Shown: positions 25,250 through 33,061 of the stretch, in pieces | How positions within the stretch are numbered: the stretch's first letter is position 1 | Layout of the letters: each line of letters starts with the position of its first letter | Assembly: GCF_004015185.1 (NCBI RefSeq) | Contig: NZ_CP025746.1 | Coordinates: 5,969,776-6,033,775, forward strand | Length of the DNA stretch: 64,000 nt | Source of the DNA: Clostridium manihotivorum | GTDB lineage: Bacteria; Bacillota; Clostridia; Clostridiales; Clostridiaceae | Direction: 5' to 3' | Notes under the pieces: generated by a model | The model's database searches: none | Seen by the model: only the letters and a program-made list of their open reading frames with translations | What the model was told of the DNA's origin: nothing | Program-made: the position numbers and the translations under genes

Positions 25250-25578
25250 ATCTACTCCCCCTTCTCATCAAACTATGCTCTTTTACTATACGCCATTATA
25301 TTAGATCTATATTTTAGAGTTCTAAATTGAGCTTCACCAACGCTAATAATGATAACCTTTACAATCCACTCATCATTCACCCTATTTCTTACTACTATTA
25401 AATTTAACTTCTGTAATTTAAGTAATTTCATCTTGATTATAGCTTCATAAAATTAAGAATTCGTTGTCTTTTTTAATCTAAAAAAGGTTAGCTTTTAGCT
25501 TCTAAATACTTTTCTCAAACTATTAATTTATTTTTACACTGAATACTAAAACCTTTACAGTATTCCCTAGGATTAACC
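25250..25578. other. Upstream region of the GH16 gene
   Basis: About 330 AT-rich bases without a credible gene; presumably contains the GH16 promoter. No operator recognised. Confidence 0.4.
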
Positions 25579-25848
25579 TTATATATATCCAAAAGTCTTA
25601 GTAAAAGCTTTATTATCAGGAAACCCATTATTAATTTCTATATAAGTTATAGAATAATCTGTATAAATCAAATCTTTATATGCACTTTCTAACCTTAGGC
25701 TATTTAAATATTTTACAAATGTGATTTCCATATATTTTTTAAAGCATCTAGATAAACATTGAGAAGTTAGATCAAATTCTTCTGCCACCATCTCAAGAGA
25801 TAAGCTCCCCACCAATATGGAATTAAATCTTTCAATCTTACAATTTTC
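25579..25848 (-). pseudogene. AraC-family regulator fragment
   Basis: The frame encodes KIERFNSILVGSLSLEMVAE followed by the pattern of an AraC/XylS double helix-turn-helix: FDLTSQCLSRCFKKYMEITF and LRLESAYKDLIYTDYSITYI. It stops after TKTFGYI, short of the family's end (RKxxGxSPxxYR), and an in-frame TAG 11 codons before the possible TTG start cuts it off upstream. No sensor domain is left. Its place beside the GH16 gene suggests it once regulated glycan use. Confidence 0.65.
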
Positions 25849-26131
25849 CTAGTCTTATAATTTATTAATATTTGCATTTCTCGTTAGAATAGCACTTGCT
25901 ACACTATCCACCTCAATGAAAGGTAAAATTATTCTTGATTTTTGAACTTTTCTTGACTTTTTATATAAATTTTTCATATATCTTGTTCCATTTACTCATC
26001 TCCTTTAAATTCTAATGTAATTATTAAACAAGTACTTTTCAGACAATTAATATATAATTATATTAAATTAACTACCTTCTTAGAGGAATAGTATAAAGTT
26101 ACGATAAGATAGTAAAAAGTTACTTATATTA

Positions 26132-26311
26132 CGAGTTAAAAGAGGCTGTGATAAATCAACTGGTGTAGGTAAACTAGCTCAGATTTTAGGAATCACTAAA
26201 GATGAGATAATTGAAATTGGTGAAATAATTGAATGTGATGCTCCAGTGTCCATTATTACATCATTTACAACTTTAATTAATGATACTTCATTTGCAATGT
26301 CTTTTGAATAG
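26132..26311 (+). pseudogene. Fragment resembling a Cof-type HAD phosphatase
   Basis: The frame reads RGCDKSTGVGKLAQILGITK then DEIIEIGE, which fits the Cof-type motif (KGxGxxKLAxxLGIxxxEIIAIGD). The following residues no longer match. No start codon or ribosome binding site. Low-certainty remnant. Confidence 0.35.
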
Positions 26312-26580
26312 GTTGATAGTCTCTAATCATAGATTGGTCTTCAAATAATATGTGATCAACTTTACCATTAATGTGTTTTTAAAACTTTCAAAATCTTTTT
26401 TAAGAGCTTCTTGCTTATCTTTATCATCTTTAGCTAACACATAAGTTGGTCTAGTATAACTTAAATTCAACCTATAAAGCCTTCATCCACACCTCTATGA
26501 CTCATTGTGATATTAAATTCTTTGATTGTCCATTGTCTTATAAGCTCTATAATCCAGTTTCTTCTGCCTCAACCCCGCAT
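26311..26580 (-). pseudogene. IS630-family transposase remnant
   Basis: Reading the minus strand in three frames gives WIIELIRQWTIKEFNI, LSYTRPTYVLAKDDKDKQEA and VDHILFEDQSMIRDYQ. These follow one another as in IS630-type transposases; FEDxSMIR contains the second catalytic Asp. At least two frameshifts and the loss of both ends show decay. No terminal inverted repeats were found. Confidence 0.7.
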
Positions 26581-26647
26581 TTCTTCGCCACCGTTTAAAA
26601 TAACGTTCTTGCTTTCACCTTGCTCCTATCCCGTATTAAGAACAATA

Positions 26648-26688
26648 TAAAAAGCAACACCTTATTTAAATTCAAATAAAGTCTTGCT
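26648..26688 (-). terminator. Rho-independent terminator downstream of the rumA tail
   Basis: On the minus strand AGCAAGACTTTATTT pairs with AAATAAGGTGTTGCT, followed by TTTTTATA. It lies about 180 bases past the stop of the putative rumA 3' tail, as expected for the host gene's own terminator. Confidence 0.75.
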
Positions 26689-26864
26689 TCACATTCTTAC
26701 ATTTATTCTTGCTATAACTTGGTCTAAGCGTTGCGGTGTCTTGTTTTAACCCTTGCCTCTATTCTCCCTTAATCCTACTCTCCTAACTTCTTAATCTTGC
26801 CAAAAGCAAATGTTTATTTTAAAAGTCAGAAGATTATTTGAAAGAGCAGGGGATTATTAGAGGT

Positions 26865-26930
26865 TTACAACAGTTTCCTTTTAAGCTTAACTACCGTCTC
26901 CACGTGTGGCGTGTTCTGTATAGGAACACA
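26865..26930 (-). other. Putative attachment site: 3' tail of a rumA-type gene at the ICE boundary
   Basis: On the minus strand one frame reads NTPHVETVVKLKRKLL and stops. HVETVV is the conserved C-terminal motif of RumA/RlmD-type 23S rRNA (uracil-5-)-methyltransferases. The recombinase reads the same DNA in another frame. An inverted repeat, GTGTTC (26911-26916) and GAACAC (26924-26929), lies at the edge and may be part of the recombinase binding site. Only a tail is present, so the rest of rumA should be at the other end of the element. The exact crossover cannot be set without that end. Confidence 0.6.
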
Positions 26931-28596
26931 CTTTTCCCTCTTTTGAATCACCATTAAATTTTACCACATCTTTACCTTTTAATGAATGGCTCATGCCAGA
27001 ATTAAATATGAATGTTAGCATATATGGATCTTTATTTCCTTCTTCATCCGTTCCACCTAATATTATTTTATTAACTGCACTTTCAAAAACTACTCTATCA
27101 AATTCTTTTATAGGCTTATTGCTATCAAAAACTTTTCTAAAACTTTCAATTCTTTTCTTTACATCAATATTATCTTCATTAACCAGTTCTGCTTCATCTC
27201 TTTGTGTTTTAAGTTTTTCTAATTCTGTTGATAGTTCTGTGTATTTAAGTTCATAAGTATCTTTGTCTATCATTTCATCTATTCTCATATCAACTAATTT
27301 TCTAATCTTATTTTCTATAGTTGAGACTTCTCTTTGAAGCTTTTTTAATTCTTTTATAGAATTAGTAGCATTGATTGTATTTTCTACTGTTTCCATAAAT
27401 TCTTCTACTATTTCTTTATTTTGAAGACAAAACATATTAAATGCTTCCAAAAATGCATTTTCTATTATCTTTTCGTCTATCCCTTTACTATCTGGGCAGT
27501 ATTTCTTACCTTTTTTAGTTGATACAACACAATGCCAAATGGTCTTTTCATGAGAAGTATTACTATGCCATCTTCTTCTCGTAGCCGTTCCTCCACAAAA
27601 ACCACATTCAATTTTACTGCTAAATGCAAACTGCCTGCTATATTTTTCTTTTCTTCCCATATTGTTGCTTCCTGAATTTCTCTTATTTAATATCTTCTGA
27701 GCTTCATTAAACATTTCTTCTGAAATGATTGGTTCGTGATGTGAGTTAATATAATATTTTTCTTCTTCTCCCATATTATCAAGTCTTCTATGGGATATTG
27801 GATCAACTGTAAAAGTCTTACCTAGCAGTAAATCTCCTTTGTATTTTTCGTTTTTAATTATACCTCTTACAGAACCATCATTCCAATTTGTATTTCCCTT
27901 CTTTGTTTTATACTTTAATTTGGTAAGCTCTTTTGCTATAACAAAACAGCCTGCACCTTCTACATATCTTTGAAAAATGTATCTAACTGTCTTAGCTTCT
28001 TCTTCATTTATTGTAATTACTTTATTTATTGGATCATAATCATACCCTAAACATCCATTGAACCCAACCATTTCTCCTCTTTTCATTTTCATCTTTAATC
28101 CCATTTTTACATTAGCTGAAATAGATTCGCTTTCTTGTTGAGCTAAAGAACTTAAAATGACAAGTAGCATTTCACCATTCATTGTTAGGGTATTGATATT
28201 TTCCTTTTCAAATAAGATTGCAACATTATGTTCTTTAAGAAGTCTTACATATTTTAATGTATCTAAAGTGTTTCTTGCAAATCTGGATATTGATTTAGTT
28301 ATTATTAAATCAATCTTCCCATCTACCGCATCATTTATCATTCTTTGGAAATCTAATCTTTTATCTATCTGAGTCCCACTAATCGCTTCATCTGCATATA
28401 TATCAACAAGTGCCCAATCCGGCTTATTTTCTACCATATTTCTATAATGTTCTACTTGGGAATTATAACTACTTAATTGTTCTTCTGAATCCGTACTTAC
28501 TCTGCAATAAGCAGCTACTCTTAATCTTTCAATAACCTTTGCGTTTTTTCTATTGACTCTGCTTGTATTAGCTTTTATCACCTGAACATCTGCCAT
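26887..28596 (-). CDS. Large serine recombinase (ICE integrase)
   Basis: 569 residues. N-terminal resolvase domain (about 25-165) with the catalytic Ser in AAYCRVSTDSEEQ (near 34) and SISRFARN; recombinase domain (about 170-290); a zinc-ribbon with CGFCGG and WHC...C (about 330-370); then a long coiled coil (about 410-480). It performs site-specific integration and excision of the element. The last residues (YTEHATRGDGS) are read from DNA that resembles the chromosomal target, so the C-terminus probably differs in the circular form. It lies at the left end of the element, as is usual for TnpX/TndX-type and Tn1549-like elements. Confidence 0.93.
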   Translation of the reverse strand: MADVQVIKANTSRVNRKNAKVIERLRVAAYCRVSTDSEEQLSSYNSQVEHYRNMVENKPDWALVDIYADEAISGTQIDKRLDFQRMINDAVDGKIDLIITKSISRFARNTLDTLKYVRLLKEHNVAILFEKENINTLTMNGEMLLVILSSLAQQESESISANVKMGLKMKMKRGEMVGFNGCLGYDYDPINKVITINEEEAKTVRYIFQRYVEGAGCFVIAKELTKLKYKTKKGNTNWNDGSVRGIIKNEKYKGDLLLGKTFTVDPISHRRLDNMGEEEKYYINSHHEPIISEEMFNEAQKILNKRNSGSNNMGRKEKYSRQFAFSSKIECGFCGGTATRRRWHSNTSHEKTIWHCVVSTKKGKKYCPDSKGIDEKIIENAFLEAFNMFCLQNKEIVEEFMETVENTINATNSIKELKKLQREVSTIENKIRKLVDMRIDEMIDKDTYELKYTELSTELEKLKTQRDEAELVNEDNIDVKKRIESFRKVFDSNKPIKEFDRVVFESAVNKIILGGTDEEGNKDPYMLTFIFNSGMSHSLKGKDVVKFNGDSKEGKVCSYTEHATRGDGS

Positions 28597-28668
28597 ATGA
28601 ATCGCTCCTTCAAAACATGTATTCCTATAACTTATTAGTTACTATTATATGACTCCTATCATGTTTTT

Positions 28669-28809
28669 TCAAGCGCTGACCATACTAATCTTATATTTTT
28701 TCATTAATTCATTTTTTATTGCTACAAATTCTTTATTTGATATCAAATTTAACTTTAATAGTTGACTTAACATTGCAAGCTGAACACTATACTTCATGTT
28801 ATTATCCAT
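28669..28809 (-). CDS. Small SHOCT-like protein
   Basis: 46 residues: MDNNMKYSVQLAMLSQLLKL, then a segment ending KNELMKKYKISMVSA. The region from QLLKLNLISNKEFVAIKNEL has the short-helix pattern of SHOCT domains (LxxLxxxGxIxxxEFxxxKxxLL). The ATG is preceded by AAGGGGGA. Small proteins of this kind often sit just upstream of large serine recombinases in clostridial ICEs and may help excision; here that is inferred from position. Confidence 0.65.
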   Translation of the reverse strand: MDNNMKYSVQLAMLSQLLKLNLISNKEFVAIKNELMKKYKISMVSA

Positions 28810-28841
28810 ATAATAATATCCCCCTTACTTCTTCTAATCAA

Positions 28842-28892
28842 AATAACAGGCAAAAAATTGAAAACTCACTAATTCTTCTTTGCCTGTTATTT
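28842..28892. terminator. Terminator between the helicase and SHOCT genes
   Basis: Arms AATAACAGGCAAA and TTTGCCTGTTATT (13 bases). Ends the minus-strand helicase transcript; T-rich on both sides. Confidence 0.7.
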
Positions 28893-28962
28893 ATAAATAC
28901 AATTTGTGTTTGTTAATTTTTAATATAGAGAAAGCAGCTACTCCTGTAACTACTTTATATTG

Positions 28963-30165
28963 CTATAAAAAATATTCTTCTCTTTTAACTTTCTTAAAAA
29001 ATCTTCTCACATCATCAAGAGAATCTGTTATCCTGTATTCATTAAGAGCTTGAAGCACTCTTTTTCTGTACTTCCCTTTTAAGCTTACTCTATTTTCAAT
29101 ATCAGCTTTACAATATAGACTTATCTTATCAAGTTTTAAAATGATATTTCCAAGTATTTTTCTTTCATATGCTCCAAGTTTAATTCTAATCTGGGAACTA
29201 TCTTCCTCAAGCTCAATGTTTTTTAACTGATTTAAAAGACCTTGATAGAACTTTTTAGTCTCCAGAGATAAATCATCTAAATAGCCTTTTTGCACTGTCA
29301 AATATGATTTATTTCCCTTCATTTTACTTTTTAAAACATTAACAATAATAAGTACATCTTCATAAGAAAATCTTTTTTCAAAAATTTGAATGGCAGCATC
29401 CATTAATTTATGTGCTTCATCAATTATTGCTAATGAATGCTCTGGCATAAGACTTGTCTTTCCTTTATATCTTTTAATTGCATCGGCTATATAGTAGTTA
29501 TGATTACAAATTTGAAAATCATGGGTTGATGATTTTACATATTTCATAAGTTCTATATACCTACAATTTTCATAAAAAGGACAACTATAATTACAACCTT
29601 TAGGTACATTTATCTTTTGTACTATATGATTTTTAAGCCCCTTATACTCATCTAAATCTATTGAAATTTCTCCTATTTTTAAACCCATTAATTTATTAAG
29701 CAGTTCCTTATCAATATCCTTATCACTGCTTTTCAAATAGTTCATTATTCTCTTAAATCTTAATATACAAAAATAATGTTCTTTACCTTTTCTTAAAACT
29801 GCACTTAATGGCTTATCTATAATCTTATTATCAACTAAAATTTTTGATAGAGCTGGTACATAGTTCTTAATTATGGCATTCTGTAACTCAATACTTGATG
29901 TTGATATTATTGAAACTGATTTCTTCTCACCTGTTTTATAAAGTGAATATACTACAGAGGCTACTAAATATGCATAGGTCTTACCAATACCTACCCCTGC
30001 TTCACAGATTAAAATATTATTATTTTTTATACCATCAAATATTTTTTTAGATAGTTGAATTTGGTTATCTCTTACTATAAATCCATTTCCGCACATAAGC
30101 CTTTTGAAAATGAATTCAATCATTTCTTTAGGCTCCAATGGGAAATTTTCTCTTTCCTTTTTCAT
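28963..30165 (-). CDS. DinG/XPD-like helicase, N-terminal half only
   Basis: 400 residues from the ATG with GAGGAGAA upstream; a start 75 bases earlier would run through a large palindrome and is unlikely. Walker A is CEAGVGIGKTYA, Walker B IIDEAHKLMD. Cysteines in CILRF and GCNYSCPFYENC fit the four-Cys iron-sulphur cluster of XPD/DinG helicases. The protein stops where the second RecA domain should begin, so it lacks helicase motifs V and VI. Either it is a natural short form used by this ICE type or a truncation. A role in handling the element's DNA is likely. Confidence 0.7.
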   Translation of the reverse strand: MKKERENFPLEPKEMIEFIFKRLMCGNGFIVRDNQIQLSKKIFDGIKNNNILICEAGVGIGKTYAYLVASVVYSLYKTGEKKSVSIISTSSIELQNAIIKNYVPALSKILVDNKIIDKPLSAVLRKGKEHYFCILRFKRIMNYLKSSDKDIDKELLNKLMGLKIGEISIDLDEYKGLKNHIVQKINVPKGCNYSCPFYENCRYIELMKYVKSSTHDFQICNHNYYIADAIKRYKGKTSLMPEHSLAIIDEAHKLMDAAIQIFEKRFSYEDVLIIVNVLKSKMKGNKSYLTVQKGYLDDLSLETKKFYQGLLNQLKNIELEEDSSQIRIKLGAYERKILGNIILKLDKISLYCKADIENRVSLKGKYRKRVLQALNEYRITDSLDDVRRFFKKVKREEYFL

Positions 30166-30184
30166 TTTCTTCTCCTCACATCTC

Positions 30185-30241
30185 CTTGACAGCACAAGGA
30201 TACGGTGGAATTTATTCCACCGCATAGTTTCTGCTGTCAAG
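30185..30241. repeat. Nested inverted repeats upstream of the helicase gene
   Basis: Outer arms CTTGACAGCA (30185-30194) and TGCTGTCAAG (30232-30241) enclose an almost perfect 20-base palindrome with 9-base arms CGGTGGAAT/ATTCCACCG (30203-30222). No T-run follows, so it is not a plain terminator. A protein-binding site, cruciform or single-strand origin are possibilities. Confidence 0.7.
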
Positions 30242-30698
30242 CAGTTTATTTATCTTATAAAAATAATTTCTTCTAAATTAATGTGCATCATATTTGTTCT
30301 CAACACCCCTGACACCTTCGAACATATATCAAGTTGCTTTTGGATAAGCATCATATAAGCTGCCATGGCTATAAGTTCTCAAGCCAAAGGAGCGTTATCC
30401 CATCATTCCTTGTGGGCTGCCCAATGCCGATAAGCGTTCAAGGCAGAAGTATCATTATTTATCCCTTTGCCTATCATCGCAATTAGTCTTTCCACAGACT
30501 ATTTAAAGCCAGAGTTAATCGCTCGCATATTTAATGGTCATGGCGCTCTGCTTAAGTTGCTTGCCGTGTCCCAGCAGCAAAGGTAGTTTTCTTGATATAT
30601 GGAGTATTAAATTCTCAAAGAGCTATAAAAGCACTTATAAAAAATGCCTTCACTATATAGCCTTGAGAAAATACATAAGGGGACAAAATTTGAAAATT
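30242..30698. ncRNA. Candidate structured noncoding RNA region
   Basis: About 450 bases without a credible gene and clearly richer in G+C than its surroundings. It contains several local stems, for example AGTCT/AGACT near 30500. Purine-rich, well-conserved-looking blocks on the minus strand end just before the helicase leader. I cannot match it to a named RNA family; this is a structural suspicion, not an identification. Confidence 0.3.
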
Positions 30699-31109
30699 TT
30701 ATTTATTTTTTTCTAAAATTACTTTTAATTTTTTTATTGCTCTTTGATGTTTCTTTTTTGCAGCTTCATCCTTTAGTTGAAGTTTTACTGCTATTTCATT
30801 TATAGAAAGCCCAAATCTATATCTAAGTTCAATCACTCTAAGATCATCTTCTTTTAAACTTTTCAGGGCTTTTATAAGCCTTGGGTCTGAAATTAAATCA
30901 ATAAATTTCATAAGCTTGTCTACCTCTTTTTCAACCTGAGAATCTTTTTCTGTTTCTGCAAATTCCACTGGTACCTCACAACTTTGTAAGTATTCCAGCG
31001 AAATGTTATGCCTATAATACTTCCGTTCATTGTTCTTTTCTTTTTTGTTTTCTTCCTCAATAACAACTTTAAATTCTTCATTAAATTTTTGATTTTCTTC
31101 CTTTGACAT
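30699..31109 (-). CDS. Sigma-70 region 4-like regulator of the ICE
   Basis: 136 residues. The C-terminal part, ALKSLKEDDLRVIELRYRFG then LSINEIAVKLQLKDEAAKKK, has the helix-turn-helix of sigma-70 region 4. The N-terminal half is charged and has no sigma region 2. Similar short proteins (for example Orf7-type proteins of Tn916-like elements) regulate excision and transfer genes. The ATG has GGAGT upstream. Two hairpins lie immediately upstream (31137-31238), so read-through control is possible. Confidence 0.7.
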   Translation of the reverse strand: MSKEENQKFNEEFKVVIEEENKKEKNNERKYYRHNISLEYLQSCEVPVEFAETEKDSQVEKEVDKLMKFIDLISDPRLIKALKSLKEDDLRVIELRYRFGLSINEIAVKLQLKDEAAKKKHQRAIKKLKVILEKNK

Positions 31110-31136
31110 TTTTAATAACTCCTTTCAGAACGCAAA

Positions 31137-31165
31137 AAGGAGCCGCACAAAATGTGCGACTCCTT
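31137..31165 (-). terminator. Hairpin with T-run in the leader of the sigma-like gene
   Basis: Arms AAGGAGCCGCAC and GTGCGACTCCTT (one mismatch), followed on the minus strand by TTTTTGCG, 28 bases before the start codon. Confidence 0.65.
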
Positions 31166-31200
31166 CCTGAGTTTTTATATTAATTTTTAATTTTGGGTAT

Positions 31201-31238
31201 AAAAAAAGCCCTAAGGCGTATATAAACGCTTCAAGGCT
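31201..31238 (-). terminator. Rho-independent terminator of the ArpU-like gene
   Basis: On the minus strand AGCCTTGAAGCGT pairs with ACGCCTTAGGGCT, followed by TTTTTTTATA. Confidence 0.8.
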
Positions 31239-31323
31239 AAAAAACAGCTAATATTATTTCCATTGTATATATCATAGCAGTATCAAAGTATGGTGTCAGT
31301 ACCAATTATGTATTTTTTTAGTA

Positions 31324-31878
31324 TCAATCTTGTATCAGTTTTATGCTTTTAATTTCTTTCATGAAATTAGGAAATAAAAATCCCCATAGTATTGTTCCAA
31401 GTAAATTAATTGCATTTTTCTTCTCTCTATAATAGGTAGCTCTTGAACAGCATAAATAATCAATTATTTCACTTTCACTATAAGGGTAGGCAGAAATATA
31501 TATCTTATAAATTATTGAATAATACCTCTCTCCATTTTCAGGATAGGACTTTAACATAAGTAAAGCTTTTTCAATTAAATTTATAATACTTTTACTATCT
31601 TCTATAGATTGCAGCCTACTTTCAAGTCTTGCTTCTGTTATGAATTCTTCTGTATCAGTAAGACTATGTAATAGTTCATCCAGTCTCTTTCCAGAGAAAG
31701 AAATACAATCTTCCTCTATCTCCTCAAAGGAATTATTTATTCTCCATAAAACTTTATTGTATAGTTTTAAAAGCAGCTTAGTATTATGATAAATATTAGG
31801 ACTTACTTTCTTATTATCTTTTATGTTATCAATTCCAGCATTAATATTATTACTTTGAATTTCTTTAAAAATAGCCAT
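31324..31878 (-). CDS. ArpU/sigma-like ICE regulator (hypothetical)
   Basis: 184 residues from the second ATG (MAIFKEIQSNNIN), nine bases after GGGGG; the first ATG directly abuts that site. The C-terminal segment YSESEIIDYLCCSRATYYRE then KKNAINLLG looks like a helix-turn-helix of phage ArpU/late-regulator type. The rest is helical and unrecognised. It is the first gene behind the strong minus-strand promoter at 31963-31991 and so is probably the first product made when the repressor is lost. Confidence 0.6.
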   Translation of the reverse strand: MAIFKEIQSNNINAGIDNIKDNKKVSPNIYHNTKLLLKLYNKVLWRINNSFEEIEEDCISFSGKRLDELLHSLTDTEEFITEARLESRLQSIEDSKSIINLIEKALLMLKSYPENGERYYSIIYKIYISAYPYSESEIIDYLCCSRATYYREKKNAINLLGTILWGFLFPNFMKEIKSIKLIQD

Positions 31879-31942
31879 ATGACACATCCCCCTTACACTT
31901 TATCATTGACAGAAATATTGTTCTGAATTAGAATAATATTAT

Positions 31943-31954
31943 GAACTTTCGTTC
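31943..31954. promoter_or_regulatory. Operator candidate GAAC-N4-GTTC, site 1
   Basis: GAACTTTCGTTC, a perfect dyad with a 4-base spacer, just downstream of the -10 element of the minus-strand promoter. Same arms as site 2. Confidence 0.55.
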
Positions 31955-31962
31955 TAATTATA

Positions 31963-31991
31963 AGTATATATTGGCAAATTTATCTTGTCAA
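31963..31991 (-). promoter_or_regulatory. Promoter of the ICE control operon
   Basis: On the minus strand TTGACA (31986-31991), 17 bases, TATACT (31963-31968). It would transcribe the ArpU-like gene and onward. The two GAAC-N4-GTTC sites flank it. Confidence 0.75.
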
Positions 31992-32000
31992 TAATTTCAA

Positions 32001-32012
32001 GAACAAATGTTC
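32001..32012. promoter_or_regulatory. Operator candidate GAAC-N4-GTTC, site 2
   Basis: GAACAAATGTTC, extended to AGAACAAATGTTCT. It fits the core of the Gram-positive LexA box (GAAC-RNRY-GTTC) and lies 35 bases before the repressor start codon. Confidence 0.6.
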
Positions 32013-32046
32013 TGTATTTAAATTTATATATTTGGAGGTCACGGAA

Positions 32047-32496
32047 ATGAATTTTGGTGATAAAATAAAATTACTCCGTAGAGAAGCTGGACTTTCTCAG
32101 GAAGACTTAGCAAAAAAGTTAGGTATTACTCAAAAATCTATCTGTAATTACGAAAATAATACTAGATTCCCTAAAGGGCAAAAAATTATTACTGGACTTG
32201 CTGAAATATTCAATGTTTCTGTAGATTACTTAATTTCAGATAATGAAAATGTTTCAAGAGATGAGAATTTTATATCTTCTGCTAAAGCTGAATTTGGTTA
32301 CAAAGGAAAAAAAGAAGCAGAAATGATTTTAAAGAGAACTTCTGCAGTACTTGCAGGAGGGGAATTGTCCGATGAAGATAAGGATGCTTTTTTTAAGTCA
32401 ATTACGGAAATATATTTTGATGCAAAACAAAAGGCAAGAAAAAAATATGGTAAGAAATCAGCATCTATAGGCAACGACGGTAATAAAACTCCTTAA
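32047..32496 (+). CDS. XRE-family repressor (ImmR-like)
   Basis: 149 residues from the ATG preceded by GGAGGT; an upstream TTG is part of that site. The helix-turn-helix covers residues about 5-60 (LSQEDLAKKLGITQKSICNY). The C-terminal part is charged, without a LexA/CI-type autoprotease Ser-Lys pair that I can see. Directly followed by an ImmA/IrrE-type protease gene, as in the ImmR/ImmA switch of ICEBs1, where the protease cleaves the repressor on DNA damage or cell-cell signals. It likely represses the divergent promoter at 31963-31991. Confidence 0.8.
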   Translation: MNFGDKIKLLRREAGLSQEDLAKKLGITQKSICNYENNTRFPKGQKIITGLAEIFNVSVDYLISDNENVSRDENFISSAKAEFGYKGKKEAEMILKRTSAVLAGGELSDEDKDAFFKSITEIYFDAKQKARKKYGKKSASIGNDGNKTP

Positions 32497-32511
32497 GAGA
32501 GGTAATTGCTT

Positions 32512-33018
32512 ATGACTAATTTTATTTCTAAAGAAGTGGATAAGCTTATTAAAAAATATAAGACAAGAGATCCTTTTGAAATGGCTAAAGATATGAAAAT
32601 TAATATATGCTATCATGATTTAGGCAACTTAAAGGGATACTATTTTTACCAGTCTAAATTTAGATACATTGTAATAAACAATAATATTCAAGAAGAACTT
32701 TTGCCAGTAATATGTGCTCACGAGCTTGGACACGATAGGTTTCACCAAAATTATGCCAAAAATGATGCTATAAGAGAATTCTCTTTGTTTGATATGACAT
32801 CAAAACCTGAAAGAGAAGCTAATTTTTTCGCATCAGAACTTTTAATTCCAGACTCTACTATTATGGAATTATTTTATGGCGATTATACCTTTTCATCAGT
32901 AGCTGCTGAACTAAACGTGCCTATTGAGTTAGTTGATTTTAAAAGTCAAATATTAAAAGCTAAAGGGTATAATATAAGTCCACTATGCATTTCTAAAGGA
33001 AACTTTTTAAAGAAGTAA
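32512..33018 (+). CDS. ImmA/IrrE-family metalloprotease (antirepressor)
   Basis: 168 residues from ATG with AGAGAGGT upstream. The zinc-protease motif HELGH appears in VICAHELGHDRFH, with a downstream Glu in EREANFFASELLIP as third ligand region, both typical of COG2856. It begins 15 bases after the repressor stop. By analogy with ImmA of ICEBs1 it would inactivate the adjacent repressor and so induce excision. The tail is followed by a strong bidirectional terminator. Confidence 0.83.
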   Translation: MTNFISKEVDKLIKKYKTRDPFEMAKDMKINICYHDLGNLKGYYFYQSKFRYIVINNNIQEELLPVICAHELGHDRFHQNYAKNDAIREFSLFDMTSKPEREANFFASELLIPDSTIMELFYGDYTFSSVAAELNVPIELVDFKSQILKAKGYNISPLCISKGNFLKK

Positions 33019-33056
33019 AAAGCATTGAACTTTTTTAATTTGAGTCAATGCTTTTT
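33017..33056. terminator. Bidirectional terminator
   Basis: Perfect arms AAAAAGCATTGA and TCAATGCTTTTT between the convergent ImmA-like and ImmA-Fic genes. Confidence 0.85.
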
Positions 33057-33061
33057 ATATT

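Noticed and set aside
24540..25304. Plus-strand open frames opposite the GH16 repeats
   Set aside because: They arise from the repeat composition; no ribosome binding site and the peptide only mirrors the repeats.
30534..30716. 60-codon plus-strand ORF in the candidate RNA region
   Set aside because: No ribosome binding site, no family likeness, and it runs into the sigma-like gene.
31943..32012. Attachment site or oriT in the GAAC/GTTC region
   Set aside because: The dyads are short, flank a clear promoter, and there is no relaxase nearby.
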